From contig CAYWYJ010000026.1 of NCBI GenBank assembly GCA_964462635.1, forward strand, positions 1 to 37,267: a stretch of 37,267 bases of DNA, written 5' to 3'. The position numbers were made by a program, and so were the translations under genes. Source of the stretch: JBFMAI01 sp964462635. Its GTDB lineage: Bacteria; Planctomycetota; Phycisphaerae; UBA1845; Fen-1342. The notes below the pieces were generated by a model. That model did no database searches. It was not told the origin of the DNA and worked only from the letters and a program-made list of their open reading frames with translations. Positions 6,722 to 14,417 of the stretch are shown in pieces (the stretch's first letter is position 1; each line of letters begins with the position of its first letter).

Positions 6722-6949
6722 CTACGAACGCCACGGGCACGTCCCGGACGCGCCGCACTCTGTCCCGCAGCCGCCGGGTGGTGGTGACGAGGACGCGGCA
6801 TTCGCCCGGGCGGCGAACACGCTCGGCCGGCGCGTCACCGGCCGGTGGCCGCACTTCGGGCAGGCCACCCGGTCCGCCGCCGCGAACGACGCGACCAACT
6901 CCTCGAACGTGGCCTGGCACGCCGGACACTGGTACTCGTACATTGGCAC
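6722..6949 (-). CDS. FmdB-family zinc-ribbon protein
   Basis: The product is 75 residues and begins MPMYEYQCPACQATFEEL, the family's opening (MPxYEYxC). The ribbon uses CPAC (residues 8-11) and CPKC (31-34 region), spaced as in FmdB-type putative regulatory proteins, which bind one zinc. A Ser/Pro/Gly-rich tail ends with three more Cys (GGCGTECGASGTCPW). I chose the GTG at 6949 because it restores the family N-terminus and has AGGAG 8 nt upstream; the ATG six bases later would be 14 nt from that site. The family's real role is unclear. It is first in a leftward group with the DUF6677-like gene and is divergent from the GTPase pair, with 136 nt between. Confidence 0.85.
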   Translation of the reverse strand: MPMYEYQCPACQATFEELVASFAAADRVACPKCGHRPVTRRPSVFAARANAASSSPPPGGCGTECGASGTCPWRS

Positions 6950-7085
6950 GTCGCGTTCTCCTGGCCCGCGCCGGCCGGGATGTGCCCGGAGCGCGGGCTG
7001 CGGCGGCCGAGTATAGAAGCCGGGTTCGCCCCTGGCAACGCCGCGCGGGCTGTCGCATATCCGGCCCGTCCGGCAGAATACCCGG

Positions 7086-8930
7086 ATGGTGGCAGGAAAT
7101 GCGCCCGCTTGCGATGGGTCTTCGGCGGCGGCCGACCTGGCGCGCTTCGTCGCGCGCCTTCTGAGTCGTGCCGCGGTGCCGTCCGCGGAAGCCGCCGCCA
7201 TCCTCGACGGCGGCGCGGCCTCGCTGCAACTGGCCGAGGCTGCGTTGCGCTACACCGACTCCGCCGCCGCGGCTTCGGGTCCGCCACACATCGCGGTGCT
7301 GGGGCCAACGCAGACCGGCAAGAGCACGGTTGTGAACCTGTTGCTGGGGCAGCCCGCCGCCGGCGTCAGCCCGCTGGCCGGCTTCACCGTGCATCCGCGG
7401 GGCTTCGCCACGGTGCCGGTGACCGACACCGCCCCTTGGATCAACGGGCTGCTGCCCGGCTGGACACGTTGCGCTCCCCAGCAGCTTCAACGCGACGACC
7501 TGCGGAGCTATGCCCTGACAACGGTGGCCGGCGGGGTTGCCCCGAATGAAGGCGCCGCGTTGCCGCCGTGCGTTATCTGGGACACGCCCGACTTTGACTC
7601 GCTGGCGGCCCGGCAGTACACCGCCGCCGTCCTGGAGCTCGCGGCCCTGGCCGACCTGCACCTGGTCGTGCTCAGCAAGGAGAAATACTCCGATCTGGCC
7701 GTCTGGCAATTCCTCGCTCTGACCGCGCCGCTTGGTCGCCCCCTCGTGCTGTGCATCAACAAGCTGACCCCGGACGCCGAGCCGGCCATCGTCCAATCGC
7801 TGCGGCAGCGGCTGGCGGAGCGTGGCGGCGGCCGCGCGGCGGGTGTGTCGATCGTCCCGCTGCCCTATGACACGGCCCTGGCGGCACCCGCCGCCGACGC
7901 GGGCGAATTCCGGCCGCCGCCCGCGGCCCGCGCGCTGCGCGCCGTGGTGAGCGGACAACTCCGACGGCTGCCCCGTGAACACCGGGCCGCCGGGACGCGG
8001 GCGCTTCTGCGGCGGCACTGGGACGACTGGCTGGCCCCGGTCCGCGCGGATCACCGAGCCGTCGCCGAATGGCAGACAGCCGTGGCGACGAGCGGTCAGG
8101 CGTTTGTCAGCGCCTATGTGCGCGACTACCTGGACCACCCGCAACGCTACGACGCGTTTCGCCGGGCCACCGTCGAATTGCTCAAGCTCCTCGAGATACC
8201 GAAAGTCGGCGGCGCGGTCGCCCAGGTTCGCCGCGTGCTCACCTGGCCCGGCCGCCGGCTGTTTGCGGCCGGCCGTGCGTGGTGGGGTGACCGGCGCGGC
8301 GTTTCGGGACGGTTCCACAGCCTGGGGGTTGAGGCGGGCGTCCTGGTGGACACGATCGAAACGCTGCTCACGGGGTTGCAGCGTGACGTCGCGCGTCGGG
8401 CGCGGTCGTCGGCCCCCGGCGCCGCGGTCTGGCAGGCCCTCGATGAGACCCTGGAGGCGGAGCGCCCGCGCTTGCAGGACCGATTCGAGGCGGGCATCCA
8501 GGCCCATCATCGGTTCGTGGAGGACGAAGTGCGGGCGGCCGCGCAACAGCTTTACGGCGAGCTACAGCAGCAGCCGGCACGCCTGGCCGCGTTGCGCACG
8601 GCCCGCGCCACGATGGACCTGGGATACATGCTGTTGGCGGTCAAGACCGGCGGTCTGTCGGCCCTGGACGCCGTCTGGGCCCCGGCCGCATTCGCCGTCA
8701 GTTCCCTGCTCATGGAGGGCGTCGCGGGGCTGGAGATGGCCCGCCAACAACACCAGCTCAAGGCACGCCAGAAGACCGCGCTGGAAGAGCAGTTCGTGCG
8801 CGGCATCTGGGTTCCCGCCCTCACGGCCTTGACGGAACGGACCGCGCCGGCTGGCTCCCCGCGCATAGGCACTGACGAATTGGCGGCCGCCACCGCGGCC
8901 CTGGATGCGTGGGAGGCCGGCGATGCCTGA
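7086..8930 (+). CDS. Dynamin-like GTPase, first of a tandem pair
   Basis: The 614-residue protein carries a GTPase domain after a helical N-terminus of about 65 residues. G1 is GPTQTGKS (73-80), G3 is DTPD (166-169) in IWDTPDFD, and G4 reads NKLTPD (225-230), where the usual Asp of NKxD is Thr, with an Asp two residues on. About 350 mostly helical residues follow, rich in Arg, Ala and Gln, with a weakly hydrophobic Ala/Leu stretch at about 515-550. This layout of GTPase head and long helical stalk is that of bacterial dynamin-like proteins rather than ribosome-assembly GTPases. No SD precedes the ATG at 7086, so translation may be leaderless or begin elsewhere nearby. The gene overlaps its partner by 8 nt. 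Likely role is membrane remodelling or stress protection; that is inference. Confidence 0.8.
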   Translation: MVAGNAPACDGSSAAADLARFVARLLSRAAVPSAEAAAILDGGAASLQLAEAALRYTDSAAAASGPPHIAVLGPTQTGKSTVVNLLLGQPAAGVSPLAGFTVHPRGFATVPVTDTAPWINGLLPGWTRCAPQQLQRDDLRSYALTTVAGGVAPNEGAALPPCVIWDTPDFDSLAARQYTAAVLELAALADLHLVVLSKEKYSDLAVWQFLALTAPLGRPLVLCINKLTPDAEPAIVQSLRQRLAERGGGRAAGVSIVPLPYDTALAAPAADAGEFRPPPAARALRAVVSGQLRRLPREHRAAGTRALLRRHWDDWLAPVRADHRAVAEWQTAVATSGQAFVSAYVRDYLDHPQRYDAFRRATVELLKLLEIPKVGGAVAQVRRVLTWPGRRLFAAGRAWWGDRRGVSGRFHSLGVEAGVLVDTIETLLTGLQRDVARRARSSAPGAAVWQALDETLEAERPRLQDRFEAGIQAHHRFVEDEVRAAAQQLYGELQQQPARLAALRTARATMDLGYMLLAVKTGGLSALDAVWAPAAFAVSSLLMEGVAGLEMARQQHQLKARQKTALEEQFVRGIWVPALTALTERTAPAGSPRIGTDELAAATAALDAWEAGDA

Positions 8931-10620
8931 CGCGCTGCGCGCCATCCTGGAGCAGGCCGCGGAGTGGTTTCGCCGCGCGCAAGCGGCCGGCTGGCTCGAC
9001 GCGAGCGACGCCGACCGTCTGGCCGCCGTCGAGCACGCCACCCCGGCCGACCTCTTCGCGGCGGGGTCGCCCCGTCCACTGGTGGTGGCGTTCTTCGGCG
9101 GGACGGGCGTGGGCAAGAGCAGCCTGTTGAATCGCCTCGCGCAGGCGGAGATCGCGCGGACGGGCGTTGAGCGGCCGACCTCGCGCGAGGTGACGTTGTA
9201 CGTACATGAGTCGATCAAGCTGGCCGAGTTGCCGCCCGATCTCCCGCTCGACCGGGTCCACGTCCGCCGGCACGCGGCCGCGCCGCACCGCGACATCCTG
9301 TGGATCGACGCGCCGGACATCAACAGCACGGAAGAAGCGAACCGGCAGGCGGCGTTGGCCTGGCTGCCCCACATCGACCTGGTCGTCTACGTAGTCAGCC
9401 CGGAGCGATATCGCGATGACGTGGGCTGGCGGCTGCTCCGTGACCGCGGGCACCGACACGGCTGGGCCTTCATCATGAATCGCTGGGACGAAGGGGACCG
9501 GCGGCAGGCCGACGATTTCCGCACTTTGCTGCGTCAGGCGGGTTTCGACGACCCGCTGCTGCTGCGAACGTGTTGTCTGCCCGGCCGGAGTCTGCCGACG
9601 CCGGAAGAGTTCGACCAGCTTGGGGCGACCTTGTTGGAGCTTCTGGCGGCCCACGGGGTGCGTGAGCTGGAGCGCCTCGGCCACCGCGCGCGGTTGCAGG
9701 ATCTGCGCCGAGTCCTGGAAACGGCCGACCGCAAGCTCGGCGATGACGCCCGCTGGCAGAGTTGGCGTCAGGAGGCGACGCGGCACTGGGAATCGACCGC
9801 CGACACGATTCGCAACGGTCTCGAATGGTCGGCACGGGCCGCCGCCGAGCGTTTTGCCACCCGCGACCCCCACATCTTGGCAACGCTGGCCGGCCGGTTG
9901 ACCAAAGCGCCCGAATCGGGCACCGCCACGACGGATGCGCCGTTGCCCGCGCGGACCGATGCGGTCGACGAGGTAGCGGACCGCCTCTGGGACGCCTGGT
10001 GCGACGCGAAGCTCGCCGGCTGGATGGATGCTGTTGAACTGGCGGGGCGGCGCGCGGGGGTAACGGTCGACCCGCTGCGCAAGCGGCTGGACACGGTGGC
10101 CGCCACGGCGCGCGAGCAGATCGTCCTCCGAGTCGAAGATTCTCTGCGAGCAGCCCTGGCGCGTCCCGGGACCGCTCTCGGACGCTTGGCACGGCGGGCA
10201 ACCGGCTTCTTCATGGCTTGCCTGCCCGCCGCTGCGCTCGTGTGGGTCGCCTGGAAAGTGGTGGAGGCGTATTACTTCGCGGGCCGTGGCGGGAAGCCGT
10301 TCCTTGGTGTCGACTTTGCCATCCACAGTGGGCTGCTGGTACTGCTGTCGTGGGCGGTGCCGTTCACGCTCGACCGGTTGCTGCGGCCGTCGATGCGGCG
10401 GGCCGCCTTGCGCGGGATTCAGGCCGGGCTTGAGGACGGGCTCAGCCGTGTTGGCGCAAATCTATTGAATGCAATGAATAATGTTCATGAAGAAGCACTG
10501 TCGCTGCACGAAGAGGCGGAGCGCTTACAGCGGGGATTGACAGGAATGCTCATCCGCCCCGTGGACGCCCGAACTCCGGCAGTGGCGCGACTGGTATCCG
10601 CCGGGGCTCAAAGTCGTTAA
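8923..10620 (+). CDS. Dynamin-like GTPase with a membrane hairpin, second of the pair
   Basis: The ATG at 8923 has GGGAGG 6 nt upstream and overlaps the first GTPase gene by 8 nt. In the 565-residue product G1 is GGTGVGKS (59-66), a candidate G2 Thr lies in ERPTSREVTLY (83-93), G3 is DAPD (129-132) and G4 is NRWD (186-189). A long helical region follows. Two membrane segments lie at about 425-445 (FFMACLPAAALVWVAW) and 463-483 (GLLVLLSWAVPF), followed by about 80 helical residues ending near ALSLHEEAERLQRG. This order (GTPase, stalk, membrane paddle, returning helix) fits bacterial dynamin-like proteins. The first protein lacks a clear paddle, so the pair may form a hetero-oligomer, as known for other two-gene dynamin-like systems. 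No cargo or partner gene is evident nearby. Confidence 0.82.
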   Translation: MPDALRAILEQAAEWFRRAQAAGWLDASDADRLAAVEHATPADLFAAGSPRPLVVAFFGGTGVGKSSLLNRLAQAEIARTGVERPTSREVTLYVHESIKLAELPPDLPLDRVHVRRHAAAPHRDILWIDAPDINSTEEANRQAALAWLPHIDLVVYVVSPERYRDDVGWRLLRDRGHRHGWAFIMNRWDEGDRRQADDFRTLLRQAGFDDPLLLRTCCLPGRSLPTPEEFDQLGATLLELLAAHGVRELERLGHRARLQDLRRVLETADRKLGDDARWQSWRQEATRHWESTADTIRNGLEWSARAAAERFATRDPHILATLAGRLTKAPESGTATTDAPLPARTDAVDEVADRLWDAWCDAKLAGWMDAVELAGRRAGVTVDPLRKRLDTVAATAREQIVLRVEDSLRAALARPGTALGRLARRATGFFMACLPAAALVWVAWKVVEAYYFAGRGGKPFLGVDFAIHSGLLVLLSWAVPFTLDRLLRPSMRRAALRGIQAGLEDGLSRVGANLLNAMNNVHEEALSLHEEAERLQRGLTGMLIRPVDARTPAVARLVSAGAQSR

Positions 10621-10639
10621 CTCGTTGTTTTCAAGTGGC

Positions 10640-11353
10640 TTACACGTGTGCCGGGAGGAGCATGGCCGACAGGTCTTCGGACGCCGCCGCCAGTTTGATC
10701 CGCCGCGCGGGCACGCCGACGACGGTGGCCAGGGCCGGGACGTCCTCCGTGACCACCGCGCCGGCGCCGACGATGGATTCACAGCCGAGGGTGACCTTGG
10801 GGATGACGGTGGCCGCGATGCCGACGAACGTTCCCGGCTCGACCTTGACGCGACCGGCGATGCGCACCCCCGGGCAGATGTGGCTGCCTTCGCCGATCAT
10901 GGTCTGGTAGTCGATGATGCACCCCGTGTTGAGAATGACGCTGTCGCCGACCTGGCAGTGGGCACACACGACCGAGCCGGCGGCGACCACCACGTTGCGC
11001 CCGAGGCTGGCATTGCGCGCCAGAGTCGCGGAGGGGTGAACGGCGTTGATGAGGTCGATGCCGGCGGTGTCCACCTGTCGGGCGACGCCGCGCCGCACCC
11101 CGTTGTCCCCGATGGCCACAATGACGCCTTCGACGTCGTGTTGATGCGCCAGAGCGGCGAGGTCGTCGATCGAGCCGAGGACGGGCAGGCCGTCGATCCG
11201 CCGCCCGTGGATGTCGGGGTTGTTGTCCAGGAAGCCGACGATTTGGTGCTGACCGGCCTGAAGCAGGATATCGAGCACGACGCGGCCGTGGCCGCCGGCC
11301 CCAAGAATGAGAACGCGTTTCGGCCGGCCCGTCTGCGGTCGGAAGCCCGTCAT
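10640..11353 (-). CDS. NeuD/PglD-type sugar O- or N-acyltransferase
   Basis: The product is 237 residues from the ATG at 11353, which has AGGTG just upstream; a GTG at 11377 is possible but less likely. The N-terminal domain has a Rossmann-like VLILGAGGHGRVVLDIL (14-30), then GFLDNN and VIVAIGDN, the PglD_N pattern that binds a UDP-sugar. The C-terminal half is a left-handed beta-helix of hexapeptides (for example LGRNVVVAAGSVVCAHCQVGD and IGEGSHICPGVRIAG), the acetyl-CoA-binding fold. Family members acetylate sialic acid or UDP-amino sugars used on the cell surface. The gene is 19 nt tail to tail with the GTPase pair and divergent from the polysaccharide export operon, so a role in decorating that polymer is plausible. 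The substrate cannot be read from sequence. Confidence 0.85.
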   Translation of the reverse strand: MTGFRPQTGRPKRVLILGAGGHGRVVLDILLQAGQHQIVGFLDNNPDIHGRRIDGLPVLGSIDDLAALAHQHDVEGVIVAIGDNGVRRGVARQVDTAGIDLINAVHPSATLARNASLGRNVVVAAGSVVCAHCQVGDSVILNTGCIIDYQTMIGEGSHICPGVRIAGRVKVEPGTFVGIAATVIPKVTLGCESIVGAGAVVTEDVPALATVVGVPARRIKLAAASEDLSAMLLPAHV

Positions 11354-11812
11354 GCGGCACCTGTCGTGGGGCAGCACGTCGGCCCGCGGTCGCCCAACGC
11401 GTCAGCTTCGACGCGCGACCGCTTCGCCGCTCGTTCCCGCCCCTTTGCCGGTGGTTCATATCGGGAGGCCCGCGGCGCGGTCCCCAGCGAGGGCGCGAGT
11501 TTGGCCCCGGGGGACAAGGGGGGCTGTTCCCGGGCACAAGGCGGGCGCGCCGATCAGCCGATAACTATGGGGACTGCATCACGGAACGGCCGTGGGTCCG
11601 AACTCAGGCCGCTGCCGAGCGTAACCCCGGACAGAGGCGACTGCTGGAGGCGGCGCGTTTGACGGGGTTTGTAGCGCCGGTTAGATTGCCCGGTCTGTCG
11701 AAGGCCCAACCCCACGGCCGACGTTGGCGCCGGCGGCACGCGACACGTCGCAAGTCCCTCGTTCGTCTGCGGGGCGAGTGCGCGTGTAGGCGTCGGCGTT
11801 GAGGAGTATGGC
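11354..11812. other. Long intergenic region upstream of the export/exosortase operon
   Basis: About 460 nt with no convincing gene on either strand; frames that cross it lack ribosome sites and family likeness. It should hold promoters for both the leftward acyltransferase and the rightward operon. I see one candidate sigma-70 promoter (listed separately) and several GC-rich inverted stretches such as around GTTCCCGGGCAC near 11526, nothing I can name with confidence. Confidence 0.5.
11659..11687 (+). promoter_or_regulatory. Candidate sigma-70 promoter of the polysaccharide export/exosortase operon
   Basis: TTGACG (11659-11664, five of six to consensus), a 17-nt spacer, and TAGATT (11682-11687, four of six). 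The first gene starts 126 nt downstream at 11813, leaving a leader of roughly 120 nt with room for control. It is the best match I found in this long gap. Confidence 0.45.
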
Positions 11813-13366
11813 ATGCAATACCGGCGAACGCTCGAGGTGGCGTCGTGGGGGACGTTGTCTCCCGCTGTGTTGCTGTGCGCCCTGTGTGGCTGCGCCCTGG
11901 TCCCGCCCAACAGTTTCCTCGATCCGACCAAGGTGGGTCGCTTCCCCTCGGACACGCACGAGGGTGGCATCCGCAAAGTGCTGAGCCCGCGTGAAACGCC
12001 GCCGGGCTTGGCCAACGCCACCGATCCGACGCCGGAGGACCTCGTCGCCGAATACACCGATTACCGCCTGGCCCCGGGCGACGTCGTGGCCCTGAGCATC
12101 CAGGACCTGCTCCAGCCCGGATCGCCATTCTCCGTGCAGCTTGAAGTCAGCCCATTGGGCGAGATTCGCATTCCCGACCTCGGCAGCGTGAAGGTCACCG
12201 GGCTCACCGAGCAGGAGCTCGAGCAGGAGCTCACCGCCCGGTTGAAAGAGGCCGGATTGTTGCCGCGCCCCGTGGTCATTGTCGTCACCCAGGTCAAACG
12301 CGGTCGCATCGTGTCCGTGATGGGCGGCGTCGGCGGCCCCGGCACCTATCCCATTGCCGATCCGACCATGCGCTTGCTCGATCTCGTGGCGATGATCGGG
12401 GATGTTTCGCCCCAGACGCGGCGCGCCTACGTCATCCGCCGGGTGTCGTCGAGTGAGGCCCCGCCAGTGCGACCGATACCGGAGATACCCCCGGAAGAGG
12501 GGTGGGTGATTCCCCCGCCGATCGAGGAAGCTCCCCCGCCGCCCGGCGGCTTCATGAGCACGGGGCGCTTCAATCAAGAGGTGCCTCCGGAAGCGGAGAC
12601 CCCGCCGACGCGGGAGGAACTGGCGGAGGTGCTCGCGCCGCCGTCGGACACACAGCCGACCCCCGCCGGCGAGCCGCCTTTCGAACCGATCGTTATCTTC
12701 GACCCGCAGACCGGGCAGGTGCTGCCCGCGCGGCCGCCGACGGCGCCGCCGGCCGAGCCACCCGCGGCCCCCGAGGCCCCCGCTCCCCCTGTGTTTGAGG
12801 AGCCCTTCGATTGGGAAGCGACGGAGGAGTTGGCCCTGGAGCAGCGGGTCATCGGGATTGACCTGGTCGCGCTGCGGGCCGGCGACCCGCGCCAGAACAT
12901 CGTCGTCCGTGACCGCGACGTGTTCCACGTACCGGTGGACACCGGCGTGTTCTACATCATGGGTGAGGTGCAGCGGCCGGGCGTCTACTCGTTCGGCGGG
13001 CGGGACATCACCATCAAGCAGGCGATGGCGATTTGCGGCGGCTTCAGCCCGCTGGCGTGGCCGGCGCGCTGCGAACTCGTCCGGCGCGAACCGGGGACGG
13101 ACAAGCAGTTCACGCGGCTCGTGAACCTGGACGCGATCTTCGCCGGGCTGGAGGACGACTTCTACCTGCGCGACGACGACATTGTGAACGTCGGTACGCA
13201 CATCGTGGCGCCTTTCCTGTTCGTGATCCGCAACTCGTTCCGGTTCACGTACGGCTTCGGCTTTGTGTACGACCGGAACTTCGCCGACAAGGATGCGTAC
13301 AGCTCCCGGGTGAACCCGGAGATCTACGACCAGCAGCGGCGGCAGCAGCGCGGGTTGCCGTTCTAG
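11813..13366 (+). CDS. Wza-like outer-membrane polysaccharide export lipoprotein with a Pro-rich insert
   Basis: GAGGAG stands 6 nt before the ATG. The 517-residue product has a signal ending LCGC (Cys 27), an acceptable lipobox. The polysaccharide export domain spans about residues 82-165 (DYRLAPGDVVALSI, then VSPLGEIRIPDLG). A first SLBB-type region follows, from VSVMGGVGGPGTYPIADPTMRLLDLVAMIGD to about 210. Then comes a Pro/Glu/Ala-rich stretch of about 130 residues (about 215-345) before the second SLBB segment (VFYIMGEVQRPGVYSFGG, TIKQAMAICGGFSP). The C-terminal part (RFTYGFGFVYDRNF) is the likely outer-membrane-facing end. Such proteins form the outer-membrane channel for exopolysaccharide and work with a Wzz/BY-kinase, which is encoded at the end of this operon. 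The Pro-rich insert splitting the SLBB regions is unusual. Confidence 0.9.
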   Translation: MQYRRTLEVASWGTLSPAVLLCALCGCALVPPNSFLDPTKVGRFPSDTHEGGIRKVLSPRETPPGLANATDPTPEDLVAEYTDYRLAPGDVVALSIQDLLQPGSPFSVQLEVSPLGEIRIPDLGSVKVTGLTEQELEQELTARLKEAGLLPRPVVIVVTQVKRGRIVSVMGGVGGPGTYPIADPTMRLLDLVAMIGDVSPQTRRAYVIRRVSSSEAPPVRPIPEIPPEEGWVIPPPIEEAPPPPGGFMSTGRFNQEVPPEAETPPTREELAEVLAPPSDTQPTPAGEPPFEPIVIFDPQTGQVLPARPPTAPPAEPPAAPEAPAPPVFEEPFDWEATEELALEQRVIGIDLVALRAGDPRQNIVVRDRDVFHVPVDTGVFYIMGEVQRPGVYSFGGRDITIKQAMAICGGFSPLAWPARCELVRREPGTDKQFTRLVNLDAIFAGLEDDFYLRDDDIVNVGTHIVAPFLFVIRNSFRFTYGFGFVYDRNFADKDAYSSRVNPEIYDQQRRQQRGLPF

Positions 13367-13402
13367 ACCGCGGCCCCGCGGGCATCGGAGGCAGACGGAG
13401 CG

Positions 13403-14404
13403 ATGACGGCGGACGTGACCGCGACGCCTGATACGAAGGTCCCGGCAGCGCCGCCGGCGCCGCCGACCGGCAGCGCCACGTATGCGCCCGGACCGCAGCG
13501 GATCACGTTCGACCGCCCAGCCCAGATTCGGGCCGCGCTGGTGGCGGTCGCGTTCACGGCGGTCTTCTGGCAGCTCCTGGACTTTATCCCGCCGAACCTG
13601 GGCTCCTTGCCTTCCAAGTGGGTCCATGAGATGGACTGGTCCCACGGGCCGCTGATTCCCGTGTTCAGCGCCTACCTCGCGTACCTGAAGTGGGACCGCA
13701 TTCGCCGGTGTACGATCCGCGGCGCCTGGCTCGGGCTCATCCCCCTGCTCGGGGGGCTGGGGCTGTACATGTGGGCGCTGTCCGGCCTGCTGCCGTTCGC
13801 CTACGCGCGCGACCTGGCCATGATGATCACGCTCGCGGGGGTGATAACACTGTTGTGCGGTGTGCCGATCTGGCGGTGGGCCTGGTTGCCGTGGCTGTAC
13901 CTGTTCTTCGCCATCCCGATTCCGTCGCGCATGTACTTCGCGCTGACGGACCCGTTGCGGCGGCTGGCGGCCATCGTGGCCAGCACGGTGATGAACGTGT
14001 TTCCCAGCCTGCACGTGGAGCGGGTGGGGTCGAACCTGGAATACATGTATCGGGGAGTGACCGGGACGATCGGCGTGGCCGATGCGTGCAGCGGCATGCG
14101 CAGCACCGTGACCCTGTGCGCCCTGGGCGTGGCGGTGGCCTTCATGTCCGAGCGCCCCACCTGGCAGCGGATCGTCCTGGTGCTGTCGTGCGTCCCCATC
14201 GCCACGTTCTGCAACTTCATCCGCGTAACCGTGACGTGCTGGCTGCACGTTTTTGTCGACCCGAAATACGCGACCGGGCAGTATCACGTCATGCTGGGAC
14301 TGGCGGTGATCCTGCTGGCCTTTGGCATCTTCAGCGGGCTGGGCCGGCTGCTGAACCACCTGGTCGTGGACGAGCCGGAGCCCGCGGAGGCCTCGGCCCG
14401 CTGA
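13403..14404 (+). CDS. Exosortase (membrane cysteine transpeptidase for PEP-CTERM-type tails)
   Basis: The 333-residue polytopic protein has a Pro/Ala-rich N-terminal tail of about 35 residues and about eight membrane segments. WSHGPLIPVFSAYL (79-92) is the family's early motif. The three catalytic residues are in place: Cys229 in DACSGMRS, Arg274 in CNFIRVT, and His295 in QYHVMLG. Exosortases cut the C-terminal tripartite tail of exported proteins and pass them on to the surface or matrix. In planctomycetes the exosortase is usually next to an EpsI-type gene and export genes, as here. The gene follows the export lipoprotein by 36 nt and precedes the EpsI-like gene by 13 nt. The exact exosortase subtype is not determined. 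Confidence 0.93.
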   Translation: MTADVTATPDTKVPAAPPAPPTGSATYAPGPQRITFDRPAQIRAALVAVAFTAVFWQLLDFIPPNLGSLPSKWVHEMDWSHGPLIPVFSAYLAYLKWDRIRRCTIRGAWLGLIPLLGGLGLYMWALSGLLPFAYARDLAMMITLAGVITLLCGVPIWRWAWLPWLYLFFAIPIPSRMYFALTDPLRRLAAIVASTVMNVFPSLHVERVGSNLEYMYRGVTGTIGVADACSGMRSTVTLCALGVAVAFMSERPTWQRIVLVLSCVPIATFCNFIRVTVTCWLHVFVDPKYATGQYHVMLGLAVILLAFGIFSGLGRLLNHLVVDEPEPAEASAR

Positions 14405-14417
14405 CGCCGGAAGTCTC

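Noticed and set aside
5549..7164. Plus-strand frames at 5549-6169 and 6094-7164
   Set aside because: They are opposite the leftward gene set, lack ribosome sites and have shadow-like composition.
6654..8546. A 630-codon open frame on the minus strand over the first GTPase
   Set aside because: The plus-strand frame has GTPase motifs; this one has none and also runs over the FmdB-type gene in the wrong frame.
10621..10639. Terminator between the convergent GTPase and acyltransferase genes
   Set aside because: Only 19 nt, with no hairpin followed by a T-tract.
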